From: Paraspadella gotoi
Lineage: Eukaryota; Chaetognatha
Assembly (NCBI GenBank): GCA_051294375.1
Contig: CM119263.1
Location: forward strand, 454,019-518,018
Direction of reading: 5' to 3'
DNA length: 64,000 nt
Below are positions 46,320 to 58,415 of this stretch, one piece after another. A model generated the notes under the pieces. That model did not search any database. It had not been told where the DNA came from and worked only from the letters and a program-made list of their open reading frames with translations. Within the stretch, counting starts at the first letter, position 1; every line of letters starts with the position of its first letter. The position numbers were made by a program, and so were the translations under genes.

Positions 46320-49300
46320 GTTAAGATATTTCTTTGTAAAAATGCTCCGAACAATGAGTAATTCATTAACTTAAATTATTATATTGCTGATTGATTGATT
46401 CTGATAGATCTTAATAAAAAGTGAAGCAAAAAATGCAATTACAACTTTTGAAAATTTTGATGTTTTATGCCTGAAAATTGTCAAAAACTAGTAAAATCAT
46501 CGGATGATGATTTTTTAAGGTTTTTCCCCAATTTTGACCCACTTATCATCAAAATATTGTGATAATCCTTTCCCAAATCAAACTTTTAGCCTACCCCATT
46601 GACATAGATTGGCCCTACCTTTGAATACAGTCCTTCTAAAAATATGATGCACATTGTACGACAGATTGCCTGCCTAGTCTTCGAACACATTTAACGTTAG
46701 AAGATATACTGACCGTTTAAAAAATAAACTAACATAGTCTTAGACAGTCTAATTTATTTCTGAATCTTTTATTTTCTTATCCAAATACTAAAAATAAATA
46801 AAAAGAACGTGTAATTTAACAACAGTAGTTTTGTCGATAACAAGATGTTCATCCATGAAAAGGAAAAGCCAAAAGCCTAATAGACAAGCTCGTTTTTCCA
46901 TATTCGATTTATGAAATAATATCAAATAAAGTTCTTGACAAAACTTTGGTGGTCAGTTGTTGTTCAATGTTCACGTCTTGCTCCTTTAAGCGACCAACGT
47001 TGCATCTGAAAGAAAGTTAAATGAATGTTTTGAGGAAAGATCTCAGAGGAAATAATGATCCATGAATAGTTAATTATTTTTTTACCTGGGATATATCCGT
47101 GGGCAGTCTTCCAAATAAATATTCTCTATCCAGTCTCCAGTCGCCCAAAATGGACGAAAAAAATAAAAAAAAATTATCGGCATCGTTCAGCTTTTGACCT
47201 TACATCATACATGTACAAAACGCAACGTTCATGAGGTACACGAACTTTTATTAAATCAGCGCTCAATCGACATTCAACATTCCACATTCAAGTGTGCATC
47301 GACCGTAACGTAGGCAATCTTTTTGGATTTTTGGGGGGCCTAAAAAGGCCCAGAAAAAAAATAGAAATAAAATAAAAACGGTGAGGTTTAGGGAGTTTTG
47401 TATTTGTTATTGTAGTCAGTTCGTTTCGTGAGGATTTCGAAACGAAATATCGTAAAAAAAGTGAAATGTTTTTTTGTTTGTTTTAAATAAAACTTGATCG
47501 GCGAAGAGTGGGAGTGGAGGGAGTGGGGGGGGGGGAGAAAGAGAGTGTGTTAAATGATCGGATCCCTCGTATCACGAAAGAGAATCCGATCGACAATCGT
47601 TTTTTAAAGTTGAGTTGTTTTTTTTTCGATTGAAGAGAAGAACAAGCTGCGTTCCTATCACAAGTTGGTTGCTGTCGAGGTTAAACGCCGAGTTTCGTTG
47701 CGAAAGAAAGAATCGGGGTTGAGGGTGTGATAAAACAAAGGGTGAGGCTAGGGGGGGGAAAGAGGGCGAGGTGAAATCGGTCAAAAGACGTCCATGACGA
47801 TAGATGGAAGAGACAAGTTTGATCGAGTCCTGAGCGTCGAGCGAAATTGACTGGCGTTCGAAGGGTGGCAAGATGTGGGAGGCTGCAGGGGGTAGGGATT
47901 TGGAAGTCGCAGTGGGGCGAAAAATAAGTAAAGCTCTCGCTCTCTATCAGCGCGAACGTCGCAGGCCGACGATTGTCTTTTGGAATGGTCGTAGTGGACT
48001 GAGATTCGGCGCGGCCTTCAACGGAGATCCGCGCCTTTCCCTGAATTTCGTTGTTTTTTTGTTTTTGTTTTGTTTTTTTTGTTGATCGCGTTTGACGCTG
48101 AATCGAGGAAGAGAGAGACTGATGAGGTAAGTGAAGGGGAGAGGTAAGTAGGGTACGGTCAAGGGGGAAGGGAGGGGATCATCGTCGTCATTGTCAGTTC
48201 CTTTGCGACGCCGAAAAGGAGCCATCGACGCCAACATGGAAGAGCGGCGTCGTTCGGCGATTTACTCTCGGCGTCGCGGCGCGGGCAGATGCAGGCCGTC
48301 GTGTCGGCGGATGCCCGGTGCAGATGCGGTCAATGGGTCAGGATGGGTGGGCGTGGCGATTGGACGGAGTTGTAGAGAGCCGGACGCTGAGACTCGGAAT
48401 TCGGGACTAGTTTTCTTCGGTTCCTGTTCAACCTCGATATCGTTCCGCCGACGAGCAGTCGTTTTAAACAAACCAAAAAAAAAAAAAACGTAAAAAAAAA
48501 GTATCACTGTGAACTGGAATTTGACTGCGTCGGGGAAAATGTCTTTAAGAGGGAAGGTGGGGAATCGGTAACAATCGCTCGAGATCGCGGAAAATTTTGA
48601 AAAGCAAATTCGGGCGCCGAGTTTATGGAAAACCACGTTCCTAATCGCTGCCCGTCGCTTAGTAACAAAATAAACATTCAAGTACTATGTATACGCTTTC
48701 GGCATAAAAATGCCGCTTAATGCCGTAAACATGAGTTGAGACGAGAATGCCGTAATCTATAAAACGAGAGTACGAATTGCGTTGGGGGAGTTGGGGTATC
48801 ACAAGACACAAAAAAATATCCGAACCGAATTCGGCGAAAAGCAAACTACGGTTTATCTCAGACTGACAATCATCAGTTGGCACAGAACAGAAAGGTTATT
48901 AAAGTTATCAAGTTGGTCAAGGTAATAAAAAAAAAGGGGGAACGATGACTTTTTTTTCTCTGCGCGACGATAAACACTTGAAATATATAAATTATATTAA
49001 TATTTTTTTTGTTTTCGATTTATCGAAGCAGCATAAAAAAGAAGATAAAATTAAAATAACGTCGACTAGGGTTTCATGAAAGAATAATTCGACAATTTAA
49101 AAAAAAAAAAAAAAAAAAGAGAGAAGGGATAAAAAAAGATAAGATGAAGAAAAACGATATGCAACTCGATTTGGCGGTAAAAAACTCGTAGCAACGTCAA
49201 CAGCAACAACTTATTCATAGGAATGAAGCGAAAAAAAAAAGTTTGTGGAAAATGACAAAAAATATGTATTTAGTGTAAATTAATGTTTTTTTTCATCTAA

Positions 49301-50619
49301 ACTAAATAAACTGAAAAAAAAAATGGGAGAAACAAATAATGTTCTCCCCGAGTTTCAAGGAACTAATGTTTATTTACACAATTTGGGAAAACGTTAGCTT
49401 AAAACGTTTTAAAGTAATTGGCTATAATGGAAGCTTTTGACACAGTTTTACAAATTATTGTTAGTTAATGAAAAGGTAAGGTATCAATATAGCGAATTAC
49501 AATATTTCTTTTACTGTGATCTCTAAAATTTAAAAATTTAAAAGTAAAATTTAGTGATAGAGAAGGCTAAGGAAAAAAAAGTCTAACAGAAATAAGGAAA
49601 TTAAACTGAAAGCTAATCCGGGGTTTTGCATAGATATGACTCAGAGCTCAACAATGATAAATTTATCTTTAGTTTATCAATTTGACAAGTATACGTAGTT
49701 GGATGTAAGTTTAGTATAATAATTGGATCATCTTTACGTAAAAGTCAAATTTTGAAAATTTAAAACCGGAATCATTAAGATTTTATAGCGATGTAACCTT
49801 TTGTTAGCCGAGCCAAGTCTAATATATGTACAAATTTTGAGGGAACAAACGAGAATCTGTAACAGTAGATTCGATCAGCACCCAAGTCTGACGACGCAAA
49901 TAACAAAGAATTAAAGGAATTCTCGTTACAATAATGCGCTTTCTTGATCAAGACGCGAAAGGCGGCCAAGATCGCGACGAATGACTTTATAACTTTTTTA
50001 TTAAAGAATGCACGAAGTCAAGAAAAAAGCCAAAGGCTCGATCATGGCCCTTTTCGCCGCTTCGCTTTATTTTACTTGACTTTTCTCGACGCTATTGGTT
50101 TAATTAATATAATAATTACTTTTTCAGCTAAGCAATAAGGAAATAATATAAAAGAGTCGAGGAAAGTTTAGTAGGTGATAAGGAAAAAAGGTCAACGAGA
50201 GAAGACATTTTGAGAAATAACAAGAATAAGATGAGAGAGAGAGAGAGGGAGAGGGAGAGGGGAGAGAGACGCATAATGGAGCGCATTTAACCTCTGCAGG
50301 ATTCTCTCCGCTGAGTATAGGACGTAAAAAAATATCACTAGCATTTAAAAAGGTGAGAAGATATTGGGGACTTTAGAAGAGAAAGCGAAAGCGAGGCTCG
50401 CTCCTCAATTTTCGTTGCTATTTTGTTTAAGTGGGGAGGTTTTATTTTATGGATCGCTTCCTCTCTACTTATCACAACGCGAGAAGAGATTGATTACTTC
50501 TGCTTTAATTTTCATCTAATTTACTTGTTAATAATCATCATTAAATTAAATGTTAATTTATATAAAAAAGCTCTCAATCTCTTCCCCAGTAAAAAAAAAA
50601 ACAAAAAAACTTAAGCCTA
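46320..50619. other. Gene-poor region (ABCC-B 3' flank to PNRC-like gene)
   Basis: No gene with a recognisable product was found in these 4.3 kb. It is AT-rich at both ends, with a GC-richer island at about 47500-48700. That island holds several short overlapping ORFs on both strands (such as 47873-48085 + and 48262-48681 -) without recognisable domains. Part of it may be the long 3' UTR of the - strand PNRC-like gene, whose stop is at 50620. A GA-rich stretch lies at 50232-50270. Confidence 0.5.
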
Positions 50620-51552
50620 TCAGGCGGCGACGCCCAACATGGCCTTCAGATGATTGGAGACGTCGACGAACGAGTTGGATCCGAACTCCTGCGGACCCAA
50701 GGCCGACGCCTGCCCGACCTCGAGACCAGACCGCATCTGCAGAGGGAACGCCGCGGCGACCGGCTTGGGCATCCGCTTCAGTCGCGCCATCTCGACGGCG
50801 ACGTCCGGCGGCGACGCCCGCCCCCCGCAACTCTCCTCAGCGCCGAGCCACCTTGACGGAGGCTTTGGCACGGCGCTCGGCGACGGCGGCTCCGCCTGCC
50901 ACTTGGAGCCGGCGAAGGAGGGCGACGACGACAGAGTCGGCGACGACGACGAAGACGACGAAGCGGACGATCGCCGCGCGCTGGAACGCGGCGTCGCATC
51001 CCCGAGTTGGGCGAACGGGGACGAAGTATTGGAAGGAGAGGAAGGACTGGCGATATCGCGACGAGGAGGAGTGCGCAGTGGTTGTTGTTGTTGTTGTGAT
51101 TGAATGCCTTGATGATGATGATTGGGCGATGACTGGTCGGAACCGGTCTTGACCGGAGACCGACGAGTTGGCGGAGGCCGAGTCGACGGCTTCGTCCGCG
51201 GAGGCGTCGAGACGATGGAAGGCGTCGTCGGCGGCGGCGACGACGGAATCGCGATGAAGGATGACGATGATGATGATGATGATGATGAGACTGGGCTCCC
51301 GAATGACAGAAAACCCGAACCGAGTAGCGCGGGTTTCGAGGGCGTGGACGATGAAGGGACGGCGGAGGGCCGCGCCCCCTGAGAGAGCATCGCCGAAGCC
51401 GGGAAAACGGCCGACCTCTTGGGCCTCTGTCCGGACGCTTTGCCGGGGGCGCCGGCGTTCGGGGAGGCTTGAAGGAGACGGGCGACGCCTCGTGGGGAAC
51501 CCTTCGATCCGACGGGCTCTCGACCGCCGGGAGATTTTCCTGTTTTGAGCAT
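50620..51552 (-). CDS. PNRC2: PNRC-like proline-rich nuclear receptor coactivator
   Basis: This single-exon ORF encodes 310 aa on the - strand. Most is Ser/Pro-rich low-complexity sequence with poly-Ser, poly-Gln and His runs. Near residues 211-234 it contains FAGSKWQAEPPSPSAVPKPP followed by SRWL. This closely resembles the diagnostic PNRC motif (FAG.KFSEPPSPSVLPKPPSHW in vertebrates), which binds the EVH1 domain of DCP1A and SH3 domains. The C-terminus, SNHLKAMLGVAA, resembles the LKTLL-containing PNRC end. Vertebrate PNRC2 links UPF1 to DCP1A in nonsense-mediated decay and coactivates nuclear receptors; that role here is by family only. The protein is longer than human PNRC2 (about 140 aa) and closer to PNRC1 (about 330 aa). 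The intronless frame and the ATG at 51552 fit well. Confidence 0.75.
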   Translation of the reverse strand: MLKTGKSPGGREPVGSKGSPRGVARLLQASPNAGAPGKASGQRPKRSAVFPASAMLSQGARPSAVPSSSTPSKPALLGSGFLSFGSPVSSSSSSSSSSFIAIPSSPPPTTPSIVSTPPRTKPSTRPPPTRRSPVKTGSDQSSPNHHHQGIQSQQQQQPLRTPPRRDIASPSSPSNTSSPFAQLGDATPRSSARRSSASSSSSSSPTLSSSPSFAGSKWQAEPPSPSAVPKPPSRWLGAEESCGGRASPPDVAVEMARLKRMPKPVAAAFPLQMRSGLEVGQASALGPQEFGSNSFVDVSNHLKAMLGVAA

Positions 51553-52940
51553 TTTTTTGCAGCTCGCGTTTTTATTGTCGAGGTTTTTGTTTTATTTTTG
51601 TTGAAGTCGATGAATTAAGGCTGCGGGGAGAGAGTAGTCAAAATTTTTATTTAATTTCCTCGATTTGTTATTAAGCTTATTTTAGTAAGTAAATCATACG
51701 ACTTTGCCTCTTATTTTTACAATGCCTACCAGTAACAATAGTGACAATGATAATAGACTGTTTGAGAAAGAAAATATTGGAAACAAAATATTTGAGCGAT
51801 TTCGGAAAAAATCGAAAAAACAAAAACAACTACTATGAGACAAAATGTTGACTGTGACGATGGAGTCAAGCGAAATCAGAATCTCACATCCACAATTTCT
51901 CTCGTCAAATCGCGACTGGAGACCGTGATCGTTGTTGTTGTTGTCGTCGTGGTCATTTGATTTGCTTGCTTTGGTCCTTTGCTTGGCCTTTACATTGCCA
52001 ATGCTAAAAGATTTAATAAAAAGAACCACCACCACAAAAAAAATAAATACAATAATTATGATCATAACAAAATTTAACAAAACAATTGGATTTATTCAGG
52101 ATTTGTTCAGTATTTTTGTTCGATTTATGTTTTAACCAAAAACTTCAGGTTTTTTTTCTTTCTTTTTCTTTTCTGAAAATCGTTCATCGAATCAACGAGA
52201 AAAAAGAAGCGAAAAACAAACTGAACAAAAAAGGTTCAGTTTGAATGGGAAGAGGAGGAGGAAGAGGAGGAGGATGAGGAGGAAGAGAGATCGATCCTAC
52301 ATCTCGATCGAGTTTTTGATTTTGTTTAAAGGAAATAAAGGCTTCACCACTATTTTGCGCACTGCGCAGTTTAACTATTTTTAAAAAGAATATATATAAA
52401 TAAATAAAATTGGCAAAACAAAATAGATGTGATATTTATTATTTCACTGTTGGATATTTTTTAAAAGAAAAATAAAACTCCAAGCTTTTCATGACGTTTA
52501 AAAAAGAAAATTTATGTTAATTTTAGGTTAATATCATAATTTTTTTACAGTTTAGAATTGTCTTCGGGACATTTGCTTTATACTATTGTCTATTACTTTC
52601 CCAAAAAAGGGTCAGTTTTCTATGAAAGAGAGAAACGTTTACTTACTTGATGTGTCGCAATTATTGCGTGGCTTTCAAAAATAAGCGTCGAACGGTTGAG
52701 GATTTGAAAATAATCCAAAGGAGAGAAAGATTGTCTTGAAATATTGGGTCGAAGAATGTTGGAAGGTGTGACGCTGCTTTGTAAGGGTTATTCTGAACTT
52801 TTTAAATAACATATGACAGAAATTTTAACTGAAAAGAGGCAGCATTCTTTGTCTGAGGAGGTCCCTTCTCTAAGAGACCCTTCGTGCATCTAATTTGATT
52901 GCCTGCATGCATCGAGGCGTCGGAAAGGAGGAGAAAGAGG
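51553..52940. other. 5' flank of the PNRC-like gene
   Basis: No coding exon is seen on either strand. It contains a GA-rich run (about 52249-52285) and many A/T homopolymers. It likely includes the 5' UTR and any 5' noncoding exon of the - strand PNRC-like gene. Confidence 0.45.
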
Positions 52941-52946
52941 AGGAGC

Positions 52947-53085
52947 CCAATAGACGGCCCTATCGTTCGACTTCCGCCAATCAACGCCAAGGACGGCCTA
53001 AAGAAAGAAATCGAAGGCGATAGGGGCTTGACGTGGAGCCAATCAAAGCGCGAGATGGCGAGAAATCCAGAAAAATCTGACCAAT
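52947..53085 (+). promoter_or_regulatory. Cluster of four same-orientation CCAAT boxes
   Basis: CCAAT occurs at 52947-52951, 52977-52981, 53039-53043 and 53081-53085. The last three share the extended CCAATCA form, which matches the NF-Y core preference. They lie about 200-330 bases upstream of the + strand exon at 53281 and in the divergent interval with the PNRC-like gene, so they plausibly belong to a bidirectional promoter. Confidence 0.6.
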
Positions 53086-53118
53086 CAAAACCAGGTCGTT
53101 GCCAGGAAATATGAGAAA

Positions 53119-53126
53119 TGACGTCA
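53119..53126. promoter_or_regulatory. Palindromic CRE-like site TGACGTCA
   Basis: An exact TGACGTCA lies 34 bases past the last CCAAT box. A TATAAT-like sequence follows at about 53161. This is the usual core arrangement of an NF-Y/CREB-type promoter. Confidence 0.5.
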
Positions 53127-53280
53127 GGAAAAGATACTTAGCATAATGAGGGAATTGGTATATAATGAATTTGTAAAGATTAAGTGATAGAATTTTGTTA
53201 TAATTTAGTTTTTATGGAAATTAGTTATATATTTAGGAGGTGGCAAACAGAAATCTTGAATTTAGGGCATTTTGCGTGAT

Positions 53281-53486
53281 ATGCGTAAAATAGCTAACTC
53301 AGTCGGCCATTTTGAAATTATGCAGCTGCTGTTTCTGCTGTCTTCTTCCTCCTCACTGTTCATTGGTTGTTTCTATGCAGTGAAGTATACACTGAAAAGA
53401 TTTTTTGCACAAAGGGGACCTCTTGGATTTTACTTAGCTACAAAGGGATATTCTTTTAATGATTACGTCTCGCTGAATCCGTTGAG
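53281..53486 (+). CDS. Putative first coding exon with N-terminal membrane segment
   Basis: An ATG at 53281 opens a frame of 68 codons plus two bases, ending at a strong donor (GAG|GTAAGT). The peptide has a hydrophobic stretch (LLFLLSSSSSLFIGCFYA) followed by a basic segment (VKYTLKRFFAQRGPLGFY). This suggests a signal anchor or signal peptide. A promoter-like region (CCAAT cluster, CRE, TATA-like) lies just upstream. No downstream partner exon was identified in the next 4.7 kb, so the intron must be long or the exon is not real. I do not recognise the family; the N-terminus vaguely resembles those of bridge-like lipid-transfer proteins, but this is not strong enough to name it. Confidence 0.4.
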
Positions 53487-56400
53487 GTAAGTGTATTAAG
53501 ACGCATTGCGTGGAAATCAATTATTGATTTAGGTGTCAAAGTATAAGAAATGTGAAAAGATCGGATAGGAAATGGAATAATCAAATAAAGGAATATACAT
53601 TTGCTTGCATGCTTGTATATCGAGTATCACTATCAATTTTACGTGCTTCACGATTCTGTTTGTTTCAATCCATTTAATATTATTTTAAGTTTAATTTATG
53701 TCAACTTCAGCATTTTTTAATGGAAATTTTAAACTTATTCTTTAATTAGTTTAGACGAGTCTTACCTAAATTTGCTACAGTCATTATACACGTTATGGTG
53801 AATAAAGCTAATATAAAGTAAATATAGTATATCTTCAATACAACATGCGTATTAAACTGGCTATCCCTAAAGTTAAATGGCGTAACTGGTAATAATATAG
53901 AATATGCTGAGAATGTTATAAATCAGTTTAATAAGCAAGTGATAGAAGATAAGGTGATACTTTAACGTTTGTTTTGCATGCTGAAGCTCAGGATCTGAAC
54001 CAAATGTCTTAAATAAATGAGAGTAAGAATAAAGGGGAAATTTCACTAGCCTTGGGAAGGTTTGAATCAATTGTGGTCAATGTAAAACATGTATGCTTGC
54101 TTAGGTAAATTTCACCTCTTGTGATTTTTTTTCACGTAACATGGTGAATTAAGTATGGAATATTTATAGGCTATAGCTTCTTTGACATGTCAATTTAACT
54201 GTCGGATTGCGATTGCAGGTTTATAATTTATTTTCCCCTTTTCTCGTTCAAGGTTTTGCTAATTTTTAAACTAGTTCTACTACTACTACTACTACTACTA
54301 CCACCTCTGCTCCCCGTTCCACATTATAATAATCTCAAAGCGAATTCTCCTTCTGCTACATACCTCATGTCGATTCACTGACGATAAAACTTTGATCTGC
54401 ACAATGGTCCTAAGACTTTGAAAACATGACCAACCACTATCACTTTGTAGTTTTAGCCTGCAAACTTTGTGTGGATGACTATTTTACCCATGTTAATTAA
54501 CATATTGGGAAGCCTTTGTTACAAATATCGTGATTCATATGTACTTAGTTCCCTCAGTTTCTTTTTGCTATAGGAAATCCAGTCTTAGCTGCTGTTTTTT
54601 CTGCTAAAACATTTTGCATGCAAAAATATTTTTTTTTGTTTTTATCTTTACTCTTTTCTATTTAACCTTTAACGTTAAAATATTTTTTGAAAATATTTTC
54701 TTAAAGAAGAATAGATTCTTGAATCAATGAATGTAAGGTAAAAAGTTACTAGTCCTTGATTTTTTTATTGTAGTTATAAGAATTTCATACCGATTGCTGC
54801 AAAGATAACTGTATAGAGCATTATTTTATACCCTGGAGAGCATGATTCTTAACTGTACTTTCTTCTTTTTCTCTCAATATGATTTTATTTAATCTTTTTA
54901 ATTTAGTTTTCATCTTTTTTGTAGCACCTTCCTTGAAAATCTAAAAAATGCATTCATATAAAATAATTCAAGATCAGAAATAATATATCATAAGCTGATA
55001 AAACTTTAAATACTATTATGAATTTCCTAAAGCAAAATGATTGTTTTAAAATTTGCTTAATGTACATAGAACACGAAAAAATAGTATTCATGCTTTATTC
55101 ATATGTTTATTATTTGAGCGCTTTAAGTTAATTCCAAACTTGTTCCATGTAAAACCATGCTTTGGTCTGTTTAATCAAAGTTCTTACAAATGCCTTTCAT
55201 TTCATTACTACAAAGTTTCTCCCTAAATTTGCCTTCCACCTCCTGCGATTGGCGTTTCTTGCGGAATTTTTCATTGATTGTCACACAACTTGCAACTTTC
55301 CTTAATCTTGATTATTTCATCATAGTTTCGAAGCCCTGTCTATAAAAAAATAACCTATCAACACATTTTAAAAGGTGTGATGACTACTCCATACTTTTTA
55401 AAAAAATAAATAAAGAGAAGAAAAAATCGCATAGAAAAAGTAAGGAGTTGTTATTGATACATCTGTATTTAGACGCTTATAGTTGATTTTACTAACAGTC
55501 TGTTACTTTGGTGTGACGTTTTGAATTTATCTGGAAAAGCATGACACAAAGATGATTTATAGTTTACCCTGTTTTGTTCTAATGTCGTAATCATATCCTG
55601 TCACCGTTTTTATTCTACTAAATATTGTTGACAGGACCTTTTCCCATGATCACTTTTTATTTTATGCAAATCAAAAAACACTTATTATTACATGGTGAAA
55701 GAATTTTGCATGAGAAGCATTTTAAAAAGTAAATCCCACAATAACTGTAAGTAAAATATATTAAGACAAAAGAAGGAGAAATTATTTCCGTAACTGTAAA
55801 TCCCTTACTTTGAATTAAAAAAATTAATGAAAGCGATGTAAAAATAAATCTTTAAGTCATTTTGATGCATGAATATATAATAAAGGATAGTTGCAATCAC
55901 TATTTCCAAGCGTTAAAAAAGCTAACCTTAACACTCTCTCAATAGTACTTGAAAAAACCTATTTAATTGGTTTTTGTTAAGAATTTAACCCTGACAAGTT
56001 TTTCTTAAATAAAAAACAAGTTTCGAAATTAGCTCTAAACATAAACATTTTAAATTTTAAAAATGATACTGAAAGGAATTAGAATTTGGTTATAATTTTT
56101 TTAACATTTGGATTGAAGTTATAATTACAAAAAGTTTATTAAACTTAATTGAAAGCTAGTCTTTACTGTAAATTAATAAGTCAATGCATGTCTTCATCAG
56201 CATTTTCATTTTAAAGCTTTTAGTAAAATAAAATTGTATTTTTGTTTAAATTATATATTTAGATATATGAAAAATCTGATTTTGTAAATATTACTGTTAA
56301 TTTAAATATTTTTTTACTTTGCATTCTTGCATGTAAAAATTTGTTTATATAAAACTAGTGTTTTTTGATTTACATTATCTGTTTTTAATGAGTACACTTT

Positions 56401-58226
56401 TAAAAATCTTAACTGTTCCTGAGTTTTGCCACTTTTACCTCTAATCCTTGGCTCTTGTTTTAATTTAGTCATCTGTCTGGGTGCTTTGTTTTTTTTTTTT
56501 TTTTAGATTTCAATTGTGTATATTTAATCAACTGCTGAGCACAAATATAATTTTTAAAAGTGAATCGCGATGCATGGTTTTTCTTTAATCATTATTTCTG
56601 GTCGTTAGGCTTAGCCCTATTTCAGTGCACCCGGCACAAAGCAAAACACTTCATGGCTTCTTTTTACAGATTCATTCCGGATAATTTTTCGCTTTTTAAT
56701 AAGCTTTGGCTCTTACATAGCTTGGTTTTTAATATTAATTCGTTTTTGAGTTTTCCATCCACACTAAAGTAATAAAGTTAACTTTCGATTTGTGGGTTAC
56801 GTTCTTAAAAATTGTATGTGATAAACTAAACAGAGAAAACTAAATGAGAATAGTTAAGAAAAAGCTAAAATTATGTATACAGGAATACATCTCTTTGCTC
56901 TTCGTCTTAGAAGAAGATATAACACTTAATACTTTGCCAGGGACTATCCATGCCTATTCATTATACTCCTTCCTTAAATATTGCCAGAGAAAGAATAAGA
57001 AGATAAATCTCTCTTGAAGAAATGTAAAGTGAGAACAGGTGGAGATGTTTAATCAGTAATAGATTAATACGGGGCACCAATTAGAGATAGACCATGAAGA
57101 TGATTTTTATTTTTCTCAAATCTAACAATATGTTTGTGTGTACGAGATTGTAAGGCTGCCAAGATAATAAATCGGAAGTAAATAGAAGCAAGAGAGACAG
57201 TTGCTGTCGCCTGTTATTTTCAGTTTTCAGGCTGAGAACAATTAATAATCAGTAAGATAAAAAATAAACAGCAGGAGAAGAAAAGATTAAATAGTTTTTT
57301 CCCGTGTTTATACAACATGTTCAAGCTATGAAATATCGAAATTACTGAAGAAAAAAATCGAATGCATGTTTTTTACCACAAGAGAGTATTTTTTTTCGTT
57401 TGTCTCTAGAAGTTGTCAATCTGTTTGCCATGGTGTTTAACACAATATCTTTAGCTCATAAACCTTTGGTGTAGGTCCCTATATAAGTCACAGAATGATT
57501 ATTCTTCATCTTAAACATCGTAGCTTGTCCCGAATACATTTCTGCGGCAATTTAATGAATAATCACGCAGTTAAATCTTAGTTATTTGTCTCTGTTAAAA
57601 CGAAAAAAGGAAGACGATCGTCAAAAAACAATGAATAAAAAAAGTTGCCTTTTACTCGTTTCCTTTTTTTAAACCAAAGCACCCGTTTCTTTATTATCAT
57701 TGAAACAGCAAATCTACTAAAAAAATTGTTTCATAGTGCTCGGTTTTTTTTGCTCGCTCATTTTTTGTACACGTAATTTTTTCAGTTCTTTGCTGTAAAT
57801 AAAAAAAAATCTTTGCTTTCAACTTTCAATCTTTTCGCATCCTTTTTTTTAAAATCAATTAAATCAAATATTTAGGGAAAACAAACTTTTATTCATAATC
57901 AATGTATTCTACAGTATTAACCGGCCAAACAAAACATTCCTCACATCTTTGTTCACACGTGACACCCTTTCAAATTACTTAGGGCAAAAAAAAAAAAAAA
58001 AATAAAAAATAAATAAAGTAGGATCCGCCCCCCCTTCCCCGCTTTCTGCGAAATGTTTTGCTTTCATCAAAAGTAATTTAAAAAAAAAAAGAAAAACTGG
58101 CGGCGATCAAAGCTTCCCTTAAAACCCTGTTGTGGTGAATGCCCTCGTAACTTTCATCCCCAAGTTTTGTTGCCTCTGCATGTTTTTGGGTCGGGGCTGC
58201 CGGAGCCTCGCCGGTGCGGCCGGGCG
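53487..58226. other. 4.7 kb AT-rich stretch without recognisable genes
   Basis: This stretch is strongly AT-rich with a different texture from the rest of the window: few long pyrimidine tracts, and stops in all frames. A small (CTA)n run lies at 54280-54302. It may be one long first intron of the exon ending at 53486, or true intergenic DNA. The last 200 bases become GC-rich towards the next gene. Confidence 0.5.
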
Positions 58227-58379
58227 ATGGCGCGCTTCGGGGCTGAGCCTTCGCGGGTTCACGCCCCAGTGGTGTACCGTGGTGGAGGGGAAGGAGGAGG
58301 AGTGTCGGGATCGGCGCTGGGGCGAGAGGTCAGATCGGTGATTAGGGATCACAGTAACAACCATAATCACAATAACCGT

Positions 58380-58415
<36 letters not shown>

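Noticed and set aside
47572-48681. Several short ORFs on both strands in a GC-richer island
   Set aside because: They have no recognisable domains and mutually overlap; they may lie in the 3' UTR of the PNRC-like gene or an unannotated noncoding exon, but I cannot support a protein.
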